NCBI GenBank assembly: GCA_020723345.1
Contig: DYJA01000019.1
Coordinates: 16,121-80,120 of the forward strand
Length of the DNA stretch: 64,000 nt
Source: Candidatus Aquidulcis sp.
Lineage (GTDB): Bacteria > Chloroflexota > Anaerolineae > UBA4142
Direction of reading: 5' to 3'
Shown here one piece after another: positions 1 through 8,641 of the stretch. Below the pieces are notes generated by a model, which was not told the origin of the DNA, did not search any database, and saw nothing but the letters and a program-made list of their open reading frames with translations. The stretch's first letter is position 1. Each line of letters starts with the position of its first letter. The position numbers were made by a program, and so were the translations under genes.

Positions 1-303
1 ATACGCCAGTTTCCGCAACATGCTGCCTTCCCACGCGCGATGTCCGTGCACCAACCCAACCGCGCGCCCGCCAAAAGTCAGGCGTTGATTTTCTTCCAGG
101 TATTGGCGCACCAGCGCGCTGTCGCGGTCGCCGTACACCGCAAAGGTTTGCGCGATCGGTTCCAACTGCTGCAGTACCGCGAGATCGGAAACATCCCCGG
201 CGTGCAAAATAATATCGACGCCGTTGAAAAGTTCGAGGACGCGCGCAGGCAAGCCGGGCAACATATCGGGAACATGAGTGTCAGCAAGGACGCCGATTTT
301 CAT
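1..303 (-). CDS. YfcE/MJ0936-type metallophosphoesterase, N-terminal part
   Basis: The gene runs off the left edge, so only about 101 N-terminal residues are visible. The protein starts MKIGVLADTHVPD and shows metallophosphoesterase motifs in order: ADTH (metal-binding Asp and His), HAGDVSD, YGDRDS and VHGHRAW. These place it in the small YfcE/MJ0936 phosphodiesterase family, cytoplasmic binuclear-metal enzymes acting on phosphodiester substrates. The third motif is normally GNxD but reads GDRD here, so a metal-ligand Asn appears replaced by Asp; activity may differ. It lies 5 bp downstream of a membrane protein gene on the same strand and is probably cotranscribed with it. The physiological substrate cannot be told from sequence. 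Confidence 0.85.
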   Translation of the reverse strand, partial: MKIGVLADTHVPDMLPGLPARVLELFNGVDIILHAGDVSDLAVLQQLEPIAQTFAVYGDRDSALVRQYLEENQRLTFGGRAVGLVHGHRAWEGSMLRKLAY

Positions 304-308
304 TTTTG

Positions 309-1196
309 CTAAAACCAGAGCGATATGCTCACGACGAGCATCGCTGCGAGAATGTACGATTGAACGCGTTGCGCGTACGCGCGCCCGTCGCGATCCATCC
401 GAAAACGCGTTTGCCACAAAATCTGAGCGAGCAGACCCAGGGCGACCAGCCCTGCGCCGACCGGCGTATTGCTCGCAAACAACACCAGCGCAATGACGAG
501 TTGCGGCGCGTTATTCCACGCCAGCCAGCGTTCCTGGCGCGCGCCGGTCAGCCCCAACAACGCGCGATAGATCAAAGTAAACAACAAAACGAAGAAGAGC
601 GACAACCACGAAAAATAGCCGAACGCGCTCTGCGCGATCAACCAGGGCAGCGCGATTTGGACGAGCGCGCACAGACTCGGCGCGTGCGCGTCGCCCACTT
701 CACCTTCGACGAGCGCGAGCAGCAGCGCGACGACGGTCAGCGCGAGCGCGGCAGGGCTGAGCAATGCCGCAATGCACACTGCGAGCGCGCCCGCGATCAG
801 CATACCGATAATTTCGGAATCGATGAGGGGCCAGATCACATTTCGCGCAAATGCGATCCGACGCGCGACCACGCGCCGCACGCGCGGCAAGAACGCGGTG
901 GGCGTATCATCTGGCAGCATCAGCCAGATTCGCGCGCTCGCGAGATTGCGCGGCAGCGCAACGCGCCAATCGGCGTGGAGCCACAGCGCGCGCCACGCGC
1001 CGAGGAGCGTATCGCACAACAAAATGACCAAGACAAGCACGACCACGGATTGACCGCGCGCGTCGAGCCCGCCGGAAGCAATCGCGCCGCACAACGCCGC
1101 CCACGCCGGACCGACGAAGGTCAATGGACGCGTCGGGCGCAAATCGAGCGTAATCAAACGACCCAGCACGGGTCGCGCCGGAAACGATTCTTCCAT
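309..1196 (-). CDS. Multi-pass membrane protein of unknown function
   Basis: A 295-residue protein dominated by hydrophobic stretches, about eight membrane segments by eye (for example around residues 25-45, 50-75, 115-160, 170-230, 235-270 and 278-295). I do not recognise a family. The C-terminus ends inside a membrane segment with no soluble tail. It follows the histidine kinase gene on the same strand and precedes the phosphoesterase with a 5-bp gap, so it is probably in that operon. It could be a transporter or a lipid or polyprenyl enzyme of the membrane; nothing in the sequence decides this. Confidence 0.7.
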   Translation of the reverse strand: MEESFPARPVLGRLITLDLRPTRPLTFVGPAWAALCGAIASGGLDARGQSVVVLVLVILLCDTLLGAWRALWLHADWRVALPRNLASARIWLMLPDDTPTAFLPRVRRVVARRIAFARNVIWPLIDSEIIGMLIAGALAVCIAALLSPAALALTVVALLLALVEGEVGDAHAPSLCALVQIALPWLIAQSAFGYFSWLSLFFVLLFTLIYRALLGLTGARQERWLAWNNAPQLVIALVLFASNTPVGAGLVALGLLAQILWQTRFRMDRDGRAYAQRVQSYILAAMLVVSISLWF

Positions 1197-1250
1197 CGTT
1201 TGCTATGATACCACAACGATTGGAAAATGACAAACAAGTCACACAAGAAG

Positions 1251-1288
1251 AAAGAACACAGACGACGATTTTTCAGTCTGTGTTCTTT
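1251..1288. terminator. Perfect 13-bp inverted repeat at the 3' end of the histidine kinase gene
   Basis: AAAGAACACAGAC at 1251-1263 pairs with GTCTGTGTTCTTT at 1276-1288, with a 12-nt loop. The kinase stop codon (1273-1275) lies in the loop, so the last codons are encoded by one arm. It could act as a terminator or attenuator between the kinase and the membrane protein gene; there is no long T-tract, so termination is uncertain. Confidence 0.55.
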
Positions 1289-2727
1289 CGCCCTTCATCT
1301 CTCTTCTGTTCCACTGGCAACCACACGGTGAACGTGCTCCCCTTGCCCACTTGACTCTGCACTTGGATTCGTCCACCGTGCGCGTCCACAATTGATTTGC
1401 AGATCGCAAGCCCCAAACCCGTGCCGCCCCCTGAGTTTATCGAAGGGTCGCGCGAGCGCGCCTTGTCCACGCGATAAAAGCGGTCGAAAATTCGCGGCAG
1501 ATCGGTCGCGGGAATTCCGACGCCGGTGTCGGCGATGGCGACGCGCACCCCATCTGCTTCACGCGCGAACGACAGCGTCACTTCGCCGCCGCTCGCCGTG
1601 TACTTGATCGCATTATCCATCAAATTCAGAAACAACTGCTTCAAGCGATCGGCGTCGCCGATGACTTGGACTTGATCTTCGCTTCCCAATGCCACTTTGA
1701 CATTGCCCGCGTTCAGCCGCGCCTGGCGAAACACGTCGAGCAAGAGCGTATCCAATTCGACGACGCGTCTTTCGATGGGCGCACCCGCGTCCGCCTGCGC
1801 GAGCAAAAGCAAATCTTGCACGAGTCGCTGCATACGCGCGGTTTCCGCTTCGATTGCGCCCAGCGAGTCTTGCCGCGCCGCGACCTCATCCAACGCGCCG
1901 CGACGCAAAAGATCGAGATTGCCGCGAATCGCGGTGAGCGGCGAACGCAATTCGTGCGATACATCGGCGACAAAACGCTGCTGCACGCGGAACAATTCTT
2001 CGATGCGCCCGAGCATTTCGTTGAACGTCGCCGCCAGCCGCCCGACTTCGTCGCGCGTCGGCTTGGCTTCGATGCGCCGCGTCAGATCGTTCGAGCGCGC
2101 GATGGTGTGCGCGGTTTGCGTGATCCGATCGATCGGCGCGAGCGCGTTGTACGCCAGCACCGCGCCGACGACGAACGCAAACGCGAGTCCCGCGACGATC
2201 CCGCCGACGAGCAGCGCGGCGAGCCGGCGCAACGTGCTGTTCACGCCTTGCAGCGATTCCGCGACGACAATCGCGGCGATCACTTGCCCGCGCACAGTCA
2301 GCGGCGCGATATAAACGCGTAGCGGCACTTGCTCGCGCGACAAATTGGCGTAGACCGTTTCGCCGCGCGTGACCTGGCTTAACGCGGCGGACGAAACCAC
2401 GAGCGTCTGCGCGCCTAAATTCTCGGAACGCGTCAGCGCGACGCCGTCCAACGTCGAAACTTGAACAAAGACGCCTGGCTCGGCGAACGTATCCGCCGTC
2501 GGCAGCGCCAGGCGTCCGCCGCGCAAAATAAAAACGCGCGGATCGCTTTGCAGTTCCAGCGCGGTCGACAAACTATTTTGCACGTCCGCCGCGCGAATTT
2601 GCAGGCGGCGATCCACTTCGGTGAAAAGACTGAACGAGAGCACGGCGTACAACGCGCCCGCAAACGCGAGGAGGATCACCGCGAGGACGAGGACGTACCA
2701 GAGGGTAAGCCGGAGACGGATGGACAT
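1273..2727 (-). CDS. Sensor histidine kinase with HAMP domain
   Basis: 484 residues: membrane segment at about 8-30, extracytoplasmic sensor region to about 165, second membrane segment about 168-195, HAMP linker, H-box SHELRSPLTAIRG near residue 257, N-box NLMDNAIKYT, and G-boxes DTGVGIP and [11 protein letters not shown]. It is an EnvZ/PhoR-type kinase that should autophosphorylate on His and pass phosphate to the response regulator encoded just upstream (2851-3525). Between the F and G2 boxes the residues DPSINSGGG are encoded by a short CTGAG/CGAAGG-type palindromic repeat at about 1428-1450 that seems to have inserted in frame in a flexible loop. The regulator and kinase genes are separated by a heptad-repeat hairpin. 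The signal sensed is unknown. Confidence 0.95.
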   Translation of the reverse strand: MSIRLRLTLWYVLVLAVILLAFAGALYAVLSFSLFTEVDRRLQIRAADVQNSLSTALELQSDPRVFILRGGRLALPTADTFAEPGVFVQVSTLDGVALTRSENLGAQTLVVSSAALSQVTRGETVYANLSREQVPLRVYIAPLTVRGQVIAAIVVAESLQGVNSTLRRLAALLVGGIVAGLAFAFVVGAVLAYNALAPIDRITQTAHTIARSNDLTRRIEAKPTRDEVGRLAATFNEMLGRIEELFRVQQRFVADVSHELRSPLTAIRGNLDLLRRGALDEVAARQDSLGAIEAETARMQRLVQDLLLLAQADAGAPIERRVVELDTLLLDVFRQARLNAGNVKVALGSEDQVQVIGDADRLKQLFLNLMDNAIKYTASGGEVTLSFAREADGVRVAIADTGVGIPATDLPRIFDRFYRVDKARSRDPSINSGGGTGLGLAICKSIVDAHGGRIQVQSQVGKGSTFTVWLPVEQKRDEGRKNTD

Positions 2728-2731
2728 GCTC

Positions 2732-2847
2732 AGTCAACAGTAACCAGTGAACAGTGAACAGTGAACAGTATGCAGTTTTCAGTATTCAGTATTCAGTGTT
2801 CAGTGTTCAGTCTACTGTTGACTGCTGACTGTTCACTGTTCACTGTC
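2732..2847. repeat. Heptad repeat hairpin (CAGTGTT/AACAGTG family)
   Basis: Successive 7-bp units (AACAGTG on the left, CAGTATT/CAGTGTT in the middle, GTTCACT on the right) fill the gap between response regulator and kinase. The outer arms are reverse complements (AACAGTGAACAGTGAACAG and its partner), so the RNA would form a long hairpin. Related arrays occur at 22363, 24062, 28378, 29283 and 39490. Confidence 0.85.
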
Positions 2848-2850
2848 CTA

Positions 2851-3525
2851 CTAGTCTTCGCGCAACGCGTAGCCGACGCCGCGCACGGTTTGAATCAGGC
2901 GCGGTTCGTTGTTCTGTTCCAATTTCGTTCTTAGGTAACGAATGTACACTTCGAGAATGTTCGATTCGCCGCCAAAATCATAGCCCCAAATGCGGTCGTA
3001 GATCAATTCGCGCGTCAGCACCTGGCGCGGGTGGCGCATGAAAAAGTACAGCAAGTCGAATTCTTTCGTCGTCAAATCGATTTTGCGCTTGCCGCGCGTC
3101 ACCTCGCGCGTCGTGACGTTGAGCGTCAGATCGGCAAAGTGGGCGACCGTTTCTTCAGAGGTGCGGGTGCGACGCAAGAGCGCGCGCACCCGTGCGATCA
3201 ATTCCTCGAACGCAAAGGGCTTGGTCACGTAATCGTCCGCGCCGGTCTCAAAACCTTTGACACGATCCGCCACCGCGTCCCTCGCGGTCAGCATCAAGAT
3301 CGGCACCGCGCCTCCCGCGCGCAAGCGCCGGCACACTTCCCAGCCATCCAAGCCCGGCAGCATCACGTCGAGAATCACGAGATCGGGCGGATTGTCGCGC
3401 GCGGCTTTCAAGCCGGACTCGCCGTCCAAGCGCACTTCGATCGCGAAACCTTCGTACGTCAAACCGCGCCGCAAAAAATCGGCAATCTTTTGTTCGTCTT
3501 CGATAACAAGAATTCGTTCAGCCAT
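2851..3525 (-). CDS. OmpR/PhoB-family response regulator
   Basis: 224 residues from the start chosen at [12 protein letters not shown]; an upstream in-frame Met at 3543 would add six residues. Receiver domain residues are present: acidic pair in IEDEQ, phosphoacceptor Asp in VILDVMLPG, Thr in MLTARD and Lys in VTKPFAF. The C-terminal half is a winged-helix DNA-binding domain ending [13 protein letters not shown], typical of the family. It should be phosphorylated by the kinase encoded at 1273-2727 and act as a cytoplasmic transcription factor. Targets are not evident. Confidence 0.95.
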   Translation of the reverse strand: MAERILVIEDEQKIADFLRRGLTYEGFAIEVRLDGESGLKAARDNPPDLVILDVMLPGLDGWEVCRRLRAGGAVPILMLTARDAVADRVKGFETGADDYVTKPFAFEELIARVRALLRRTRTSEETVAHFADLTLNVTTREVTRGKRKIDLTTKEFDLLYFFMRHPRQVLTRELIYDRIWGYDFGGESNILEVYIRYLRTKLEQNNEPRLIQTVRGVGYALRED

Positions 3526-3584
3526 AGTGGAGTAATCAGCCAATCAATCAATCAGGCAACCAGTTGACCGATTGACCCGCTAAC

Positions 3585-4433
3585 TCAATGCCACACAAAA
3601 CGCCACGTCTCGCTCGGCGGAGAAAGCGGCTGTTCGCCGCGCTTGACCTGGACGTTCCATTGAAACGCGTCCTCTTTGGATTGATGCCACACTTCTTGAC
3701 CCGAGCCGCGCAAAATATCCCACATCGTCAGGTAGTTGTTTTGCGTCCCGCCGCCGACGAACCGGGTCGCGCCCGTTGTTTTGTCGACGAACGAAACCGT
3801 GATCACGAAACGATCCTCGGGGCCCAATCGGCATTGCGCGCAGTCCCACGTCCATTGAAAATTCAAATCGTTGCGCGCGCGATCAAATCCTGTGACGACG
3901 ACGCCGTTGGGAATGGGGCCCGCAATCTTTGGCGCGGGAAAGGCATACACGATGGTCGCCGTCGCAGGCGGCGCGGGCGGCAACGCCGGTCGCGTCGCGG
4001 TGCGGATCACCATCGGCGTAACCGGAACGTTCGTGGCAAAGATCGTTTCCGTCGGACGCGGCGGCGGCAGAGTAAGCGTTGGGATGCTCGTATTCGTCGG
4101 CAGAACGAGCGGGGCAAGCGTCGCGGTCGCGCCGCGCAGAATCACCGGACCGCCTGATGGAACAATCGGCGCGAGAACTCCGATGACTAACGTCACCGCA
4201 ACAATCGCGACAAAAAAGATCGCCATCACCAAAAGCGCGCGATAGGTTTGCTCCGAAGCGCGTTCTTGTTCAAGCGAAAAAAGCGTGGTGCGCGACAATC
4301 GCTGCGCATCCACGAGCATCTTGATCGCAAAGAGGATCCCAAACCCGCACAGAAGATAAATCCATACCGCGAAAGTTTGGACGAAGGAAACAAAGGCGGT
4401 CAAGGCAAAATACCCAGGGAAACAAGTAAACAA
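3585..4433 (-). CDS. Membrane-anchored protein with Thr/Pro-rich linker and exported C-terminal domain
   Basis: 282 residues. Two N-terminal membrane segments (about 7-38 and 68-92) flank a short charged region with the sequence RTTLFSLEQERASEQTYR. A stretch of roughly 70 residues rich in Thr, Pro and Ala follows, then a globular C-terminal domain of about 110 residues with a Cys pair in WDCAQCRLG. The layout suggests an envelope protein whose C-terminal domain sits outside the membrane on a flexible linker. A beta-sandwich (fibronectin or carbohydrate-binding like) is possible but not shown by a clear motif. It lies between the response regulator and the DksA-like gene. Confidence 0.65.
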   Translation of the reverse strand: MFTCFPGYFALTAFVSFVQTFAVWIYLLCGFGILFAIKMLVDAQRLSRTTLFSLEQERASEQTYRALLVMAIFFVAIVAVTLVIGVLAPIVPSGGPVILRGATATLAPLVLPTNTSIPTLTLPPPRPTETIFATNVPVTPMVIRTATRPALPPAPPATATIVYAFPAPKIAGPIPNGVVVTGFDRARNDLNFQWTWDCAQCRLGPEDRFVITVSFVDKTTGATRFVGGGTQNNYLTMWDILRGSGQEVWHQSKEDAFQWNVQVKRGEQPLSPPSETWRFVWH

Positions 4434-4474
4434 GTAAACAGGGATCCTTGTCTACCTGTCTACGTGTCTACTTT

Positions 4475-4804
4475 CTACTTGCGTTTCTTTTCCAACTTGG
4501 ACTGACACTCAATACACAACGTCGCGTGAGGTTTGGCTTCCAAACGTTCCGGCGAGATGGGCTTGCCGCAATTGTCGCACACGCCGTACTTGCCTGCCGC
4601 GATGCGCGCGAGCACTTTGTCGATTTCCGCCAGCCGCTGTTTTTGATCTTTCTCCAGCCACTGGGCTTGTTCGCGCGCTTGGTGCATCGCCGCCATATCC
4701 GCCTCGTCCCCTTTCGCGGGTTCGGGTTCCGGAATGGCGCGCGCGAGTAATTGAGCACGTTCTTCTTCTAGTTTTGCGCGTAACGCTTCGAGGTCTAAAG
4801 CCAT
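4475..4804 (-). CDS. DksA/TraR-type zinc finger protein
   Basis: 109 residues: an N-terminal coiled-coil (RAKLEEERAQLLAR onward), then a helical segment and a C-terminal four-Cys zinc finger CDNCGKPI ... TLCIECQ, the hallmark of the DksA/TraR family. Members bind the RNA polymerase secondary channel and adjust initiation, often with ppGpp. The coiled-coil tip carries acidic residues (KGDEADMAAM) but not the exact proteobacterial DxxDxA motif, so activity like DksA is not assured. A heptad hairpin follows upstream at 4818-4884. Confidence 0.88.
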   Translation of the reverse strand: MALDLEALRAKLEEERAQLLARAIPEPEPAKGDEADMAAMHQAREQAQWLEKDQKQRLAEIDKVLARIAAGKYGVCDNCGKPISPERLEAKPHATLCIECQSKLEKKRK

Positions 4805-4817
4805 CTCGACAAACCTT

Positions 4818-4884
4818 GAGATTAGAGATTGGAGATTGGAGATTCAACTTTCGATCCCTATGCTCTAATCTCTACTCTCCAATT
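4818..4884. repeat. Heptad repeat hairpin (GAGATTG family)
   Basis: GAGATTAGAGATTGGAGATTG on the left is mirrored by CTAATCTCTACTCTCC on the right, with a short loop. The unit is 7 bp. It fills the whole gap between the ATP-grasp gene and the DksA-like gene. Same family at 6003, 31829, 33025 and 42790. Confidence 0.8.
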
Positions 4885-5987
4885 TAGATCATTCCATGTC
4901 GCTGCAACGCCGCGTCGAGAATGCCGTTGATCAACGCGACAAAACTCACGCCGTCGGCTTCACCCGCCATCACGATATCGCTGATCCCTTCCTGCAGACC
5001 AGCCAGCGGATTGATTTCGAGGATCGTCGGTTCGCCGGTGTCCTGGCGCAGCCGAAAATCGACGCGCGCGAAATCGGTACATTCGAGCGCGGCGAACGCG
5101 CCCGCCGCGAGTTTTTCCATCTGCGCCCACAAGCGTTTCGAGATCGGCGCGGGACACGGGTACTTGGGCACATCGTACAATTGACTCTTGATGACCGACG
5201 TGTACAGCCCGGCTTGCTCCGGTGGACACGGCGAGAGATCGACTTCCAGCGGCGGAAAGACGCGCAGCGTTTGCGGCACTTGCGTTTTGATCTGTTTCGG
5301 CTTGGCGCCTTTCAACGCGGCAATCGGTTCCGGCGGCTTGCCATCCGCACGCGGTTCGATCGCCCAAGGCAGATTGCCCAACATTCCGAGCGTAAACTCG
5401 CGTCCTTCGATGTACTCTTCGACGAGCGCAGGCTGGCGGTACGTTTCGATGCACCACGCGACTTGGGCGCGCAGTTCGCGCGCGTTGCGGCAGACCGATT
5501 GCGCGGTGATGCCGATGCCGGAGCCCTCGCGGCTCGGTTTCACAAACAATGGAAACTTGAGTTTCGGATTCAGGCGTTCGTCGCCGGTGGCGAACGTCTG
5601 AAACAACGGTGTCGCCAAACCATGATACATCATCACGCGCTTTGCCATCGGCTTGTCGAGCGCGACGCAGAGCGGCATCACACCGGAACCAGTGTACGGA
5701 ATCCGCAGCGCGTCCAGTAACGCGGGTACTTGCGCTTCGCGCGAGAGACCAAAATGTCCTTCGCACGTATTGAACGCGATGTCGATTTGATAGTGCGACA
5801 ATTTCTGCGGCAGATTGACATCGCCTTCCATGCCGATTACTTCATGCCCGCCCGCGCGCAAGGCGCGTTCCAAGTTGGCGACGGTTTTCTCGTTATCCAG
5901 TTCGTTCCACGCGTCCCAGGGATCGCCTTCGCGGTGCGGCGCGTTCTGTTTCAAATTGTAAAGCAAGGCAACGGTGAATTTGCTCAT
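4884..5987 (-). CDS. D-alanine-D-alanine ligase-like ATP-grasp enzyme
   Basis: 367 residues from MSKFTVALLYN; the upstream in-frame Met at 6041 lies in repeat DNA and is less likely. ATP-grasp signatures: LDKPMAKRVMMYHGL, FPLFVKPSREGSGIGI (ATP-binding Lys and Gly loop), EEYIEGREFT and the metal-binding end ILEINPLAGLQEGISD. The family joins two amino acids or similar acids through an acyl-phosphate intermediate. The ending differs from true Ddl (usually EVNTLPGLT), so the substrate may not be D-Ala. The next gene upstream is lysine 2,3-aminomutase, separated by an 85-bp gap with a heptad hairpin; a role in using beta-lysine is a hypothesis only. Confidence 0.85.
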   Translation of the reverse strand: MSKFTVALLYNLKQNAPHREGDPWDAWNELDNEKTVANLERALRAGGHEVIGMEGDVNLPQKLSHYQIDIAFNTCEGHFGLSREAQVPALLDALRIPYTGSGVMPLCVALDKPMAKRVMMYHGLATPLFQTFATGDERLNPKLKFPLFVKPSREGSGIGITAQSVCRNARELRAQVAWCIETYRQPALVEEYIEGREFTLGMLGNLPWAIEPRADGKPPEPIAALKGAKPKQIKTQVPQTLRVFPPLEVDLSPCPPEQAGLYTSVIKSQLYDVPKYPCPAPISKRLWAQMEKLAAGAFAALECTDFARVDFRLRQDTGEPTILEINPLAGLQEGISDIVMAGEADGVSFVALINGILDAALQRHGMI

Positions 5988-6002
5988 TCGATTTTTCCAA
6001 AG

Positions 6003-6067
6003 GAGAGCTTGGAGAATTGAGATTGGAGATTGTCTTTCCAATCTCCAACCTCTATTTCTCCAAGCTC
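6003..6067. repeat. Heptad repeat hairpin (GAGATTG family)
   Basis: GAGCTTGGAGAATTGAGATTGGAGATTG is followed after a short loop by CAATCTCCAACCTC and CTCCAAGCTC, giving a nearly perfect hairpin between the ATP-grasp gene and kamA. It may separate their transcripts. Confidence 0.8.
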
Positions 6068-6072
6068 TATCT

Positions 6073-7626
6073 TCACCGTGCCTTTGCGCTCATCACTTGC
6101 GCCGAGCCATTGCCATTCTGAGCGTTAGTCGAAGAACCGTTACCGCGCGCTCTGCGCGGCGCGACCGGGCTCGGCATCAACGATGCCAGCGGCAAGAGAT
6201 CGGGAGCCGCGACCGGCTTGACCGGCAAGCGAATTTGCTGCTTGCGTTTGGTCTTGCGTTCGGCGTCGAGTTTCTTGACGCGGCGCTGTTTGCGGCGCAA
6301 GCCATCCGGTTCCAAAACGACCGCGTCGCCCGCGAGCAATTTCGCGACGCCTTCTTTCGGCGCGGCGCGACGGCAGTACTCGCAGTTGTCGGCGGCGTGA
6401 TGATCGTAGTGATCGGGTTCGGCGTACGTCGCGATCACGCCTTCAAAGTTGCGGACGATGACCTTGCGGTCGCTCATCGAAATCAGATAGTTGGGCATGA
6501 TCGGCACTTTGCCGCCGCCGCCGGGCGCATCGATGCAAAACGTCGGCACCGCGAAACCGGTCGTGTGACCGCGCAGCGCTTCGATGATCGAGAGACCGAC
6601 GCTGACCGGCGTGCGGAAATGCCCGATCCCTTGCGACAAATCGCACTGGTACAGATAGTACGGTCGCACGCGATTCTTGACCAACTCGTGAACCAACGCC
6701 TTCATCGTGTTCGCGCAATCGTTGACGCCCGCCATCAGCACCGTTTGCGCGCCGAGCGGAATGCCGGCGTCGGCAAGTTGCGCGAGCGCGGTACGAACTT
6801 CGGGCGTGATCTCTCTTGGATGATTGATGTGAATGTTCATCCAAACGGGATGATACTGGCGAATCGTCGCGATCATCGCAGCGGTGACACGTTGCGGCAA
6901 AAAGATTGGGATGCGCGTGCCGAGGCGGAGAATCTCGACGGACTTGACCGCGCGAAAACGGCTCAGCGTGTAATCGAGCATCTCGTCCGACAGGAAGAGC
7001 CCGTCGCCGCCGGAAATCAAAACATCGCGCACTTCGGGATGGGCTTCCAAGTACTGCGCGATTGATTCGATGCGCGATTTGTGCGCGGGCATCGCGCCCG
7101 TGCCAACCCAGCGGCGACGCGTGCAGTGCCGACAATACGCGACGCACTGATCGGTAATGTCCACGAGCACGCGGTCGGGATAGCGATGCACCAAACCGGG
7201 CACCGGCATGTGCGCGTCTTCGCCGAGCGGGTCTTCGAGATCCGGATCGTCCAACACGAATTCCGCCATTGTCGGGACGACCTGGCGGCGAATCGGGCAA
7301 TTCGGATCGTCGGGATCCATCAGCGCGGCGAAATGCGGTGTGATCGCGACGCGTAATTCCGGTTTTAGGCGGACGGCTTGTTCTTCGTCCGGGGTCAGAT
7401 GAATCAGTTGCCGGAGTTGATCCAGCGAGGTCACGCGATTACGCATTTGCCAATGCCAGTCGCTCCATTGCTCCGGCGTGACATCTGCCCACAAACGACT
7501 GCGTTGACCTGGATGCAAGCCCTCACTGAGGCGCACTGCTGTTAATTGAACGCCAACGGGTACGTGAGGACTTGCGGGACTACCCGGCGGCTCCTTTTCA
7601 CTGTATTCAGTTGTCAGGGGTTCCAT
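6073..7626 (-). CDS. kamA: L-lysine 2,3-aminomutase (radical SAM, PLP-dependent)
   Basis: 517 residues from MEPLTTEYSE, chosen because AAGGAAGGTACC lies just upstream and the longer ORF start falls in a tandem repeat. The radical-SAM cluster motif is CVAYCRHCTRRRWVG (CxxxCxxC). The PLP-binding lysine is in APGGGGKVPI. The two Asp residues that bind the lysine side chain in clostridial KamA are kept (QCDLSQG and FCIDAPGG), which favours lysine over glutamate as substrate. The C-terminal Cys residues NCEYCRR match the family zinc site. A basic C-terminal tail of about 75 residues (RRKQRRVKKLDAERKTKRKQ, then Ser/Asn/Gly-rich) is longer than usual. The product would be L-beta-lysine; no ablB acetyltransferase is nearby, so the osmolyte route is not supported here. 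Confidence 0.93.
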   Translation of the reverse strand: MEPLTTEYSEKEPPGSPASPHVPVGVQLTAVRLSEGLHPGQRSRLWADVTPEQWSDWHWQMRNRVTSLDQLRQLIHLTPDEEQAVRLKPELRVAITPHFAALMDPDDPNCPIRRQVVPTMAEFVLDDPDLEDPLGEDAHMPVPGLVHRYPDRVLVDITDQCVAYCRHCTRRRWVGTGAMPAHKSRIESIAQYLEAHPEVRDVLISGGDGLFLSDEMLDYTLSRFRAVKSVEILRLGTRIPIFLPQRVTAAMIATIRQYHPVWMNIHINHPREITPEVRTALAQLADAGIPLGAQTVLMAGVNDCANTMKALVHELVKNRVRPYYLYQCDLSQGIGHFRTPVSVGLSIIEALRGHTTGFAVPTFCIDAPGGGGKVPIMPNYLISMSDRKVIVRNFEGVIATYAEPDHYDHHAADNCEYCRRAAPKEGVAKLLAGDAVVLEPDGLRRKQRRVKKLDAERKTKRKQQIRLPVKPVAAPDLLPLASLMPSPVAPRRARGNGSSTNAQNGNGSAQVMSAKAR

Positions 7627-7655
7627 TTGTTTATAGGTACCTTCCTTTTGGAATT

Positions 7656-7751
7656 GTGGGGCAAATTGTAAATTTGCCCTACGCACTGTGGGGCAAATTG
7701 TAAATTTGCCCTACGCACTGTTGGGCAAGTTGGAAATTTGCCCTACGCACT
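7656..7751. repeat. Three tandem 32-bp units with internal palindrome
   Basis: Three head-to-tail copies (7656-7687, 7688-7719, 7720-7751). Each has the core GGGCAAATTGTAAATTTGCCC and ends TACGCACT; the third differs at three positions. Related single hairpins with a GGACAAATTT core occur at 17071 and 17419. They lie upstream of kamA on its transcribed side. Confidence 0.9.
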
Positions 7752-7815
7752 TGGCAGAAAGCAAGCCATTGGCTCAGCCGACTGGCGTCCTTGGGCGATC
7801 ACTTCCACGCTCGCA

Positions 7816-7893
7816 CCCCCTTACCCCTATCCCCTTCCCCCGTTCCCGGTGAACTTCATTGGGAACGGGGGAAGGGGAACGGGGATGGGGGTA
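7816..7893. repeat. C-rich/G-rich long inverted repeat
   Basis: CCCCCTTACCCCTATCCCC on the left is mirrored by GGGGAACGGGGATGGGGG on the right, around GTTCCCGGTGAACTTCATTGGGAAC. The right arm has four or more runs of four or five G in about 35 nt, so a G-quadruplex is possible. The rest of 7627-7961 has no gene that I can see. Confidence 0.75.
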
Positions 7894-7961
7894 GCCGCAC
7901 TGCGCGAATTTCGACCGCGCGCGATCACGCTCCTTTCGATATTGTTTGGTATATTTTGAAT

Positions 7962-8630
7962 TTATTTCTGCGTTTCGCCGGAAAAGATTTTTTCCAGCAC
8001 ATCTTCTTTAGCAATCGTCGTTACCGCGACGACCTCATCGCCGACAACGAGTTCCGTTTCGCCGTGCGGCACGATCCCACTGCCTTGCCGGATAATCAGC
8101 GGAATGACACAATCGTCCGGCACGCCCAGACTTCGCAGCGGTTTGCCCACGACCGGCGAATCGGCGGGCACTTTGGCTTCGACAAACGATACTCCGGCTT
8201 CGCGCAGCGTCAACAAGTGTACCAGCGAATGCGCCGGGATTTCGCGCTCGATTTGCGCGAGAATCAAGTCCGTCACCGAGACGACATTGTCAATGCCGAG
8301 CAATTTGAAGATCCGCTCGTTCTTCGGATTGTTGATCCGGGCAATCGCGCGTTTGACGGCGAATTTCTTTTTTGCCATCTGGCAAATCATCAAATTGTCT
8401 TCGTCGTCGCCCGTGACCGCAATCGCCAAATCCGCGCGCGCCATTCCGGCTTCTTCCATTACAATCGAATCGGTGCCGTCGCCGCGCAAGATGACCGCGC
8501 CCAAATCCGTCGAAATAATATCGCCTTTGCGTTTGTCTTTTTCGATGATCAGAACTTCGTGTTCGTCCTGCAATAATGTCTTGGCAAGATAATAGCCGAC
8601 TTTGCCGCCGCCGACAATGATGATGTACAT
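7962..8630 (-). CDS. trkA: TrkA-family potassium channel/transporter regulator (N and C domains)
   Basis: 222 residues. A Rossmann NAD-binding (RCK-N) domain starts MYIIIVGGGKVGYYLAK with the GxGxxG-type loop; Asp and Glu residues of LIIEKDKR bind the nucleotide ribose. After about residue 140 a TrkA-C (RCK-C) domain follows with FVEAKVPADSPVVGKPL and HGETELVVGDEVVAV. These cytoplasmic proteins gate potassium transporters in response to nucleotides. It is the last gene of a codirectional set: KimA-like permease, Usp protein, small TrkA, this TrkA. Confidence 0.93.
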   Translation of the reverse strand: MYIIIVGGGKVGYYLAKTLLQDEHEVLIIEKDKRKGDIISTDLGAVILRGDGTDSIVMEEAGMARADLAIAVTGDDEDNLMICQMAKKKFAVKRAIARINNPKNERIFKLLGIDNVVSVTDLILAQIEREIPAHSLVHLLTLREAGVSFVEAKVPADSPVVGKPLRSLGVPDDCVIPLIIRQGSGIVPHGETELVVGDEVVAVTTIAKEDVLEKIFSGETQK

Positions 8631-8641
8631 AGGGCTCCGCT

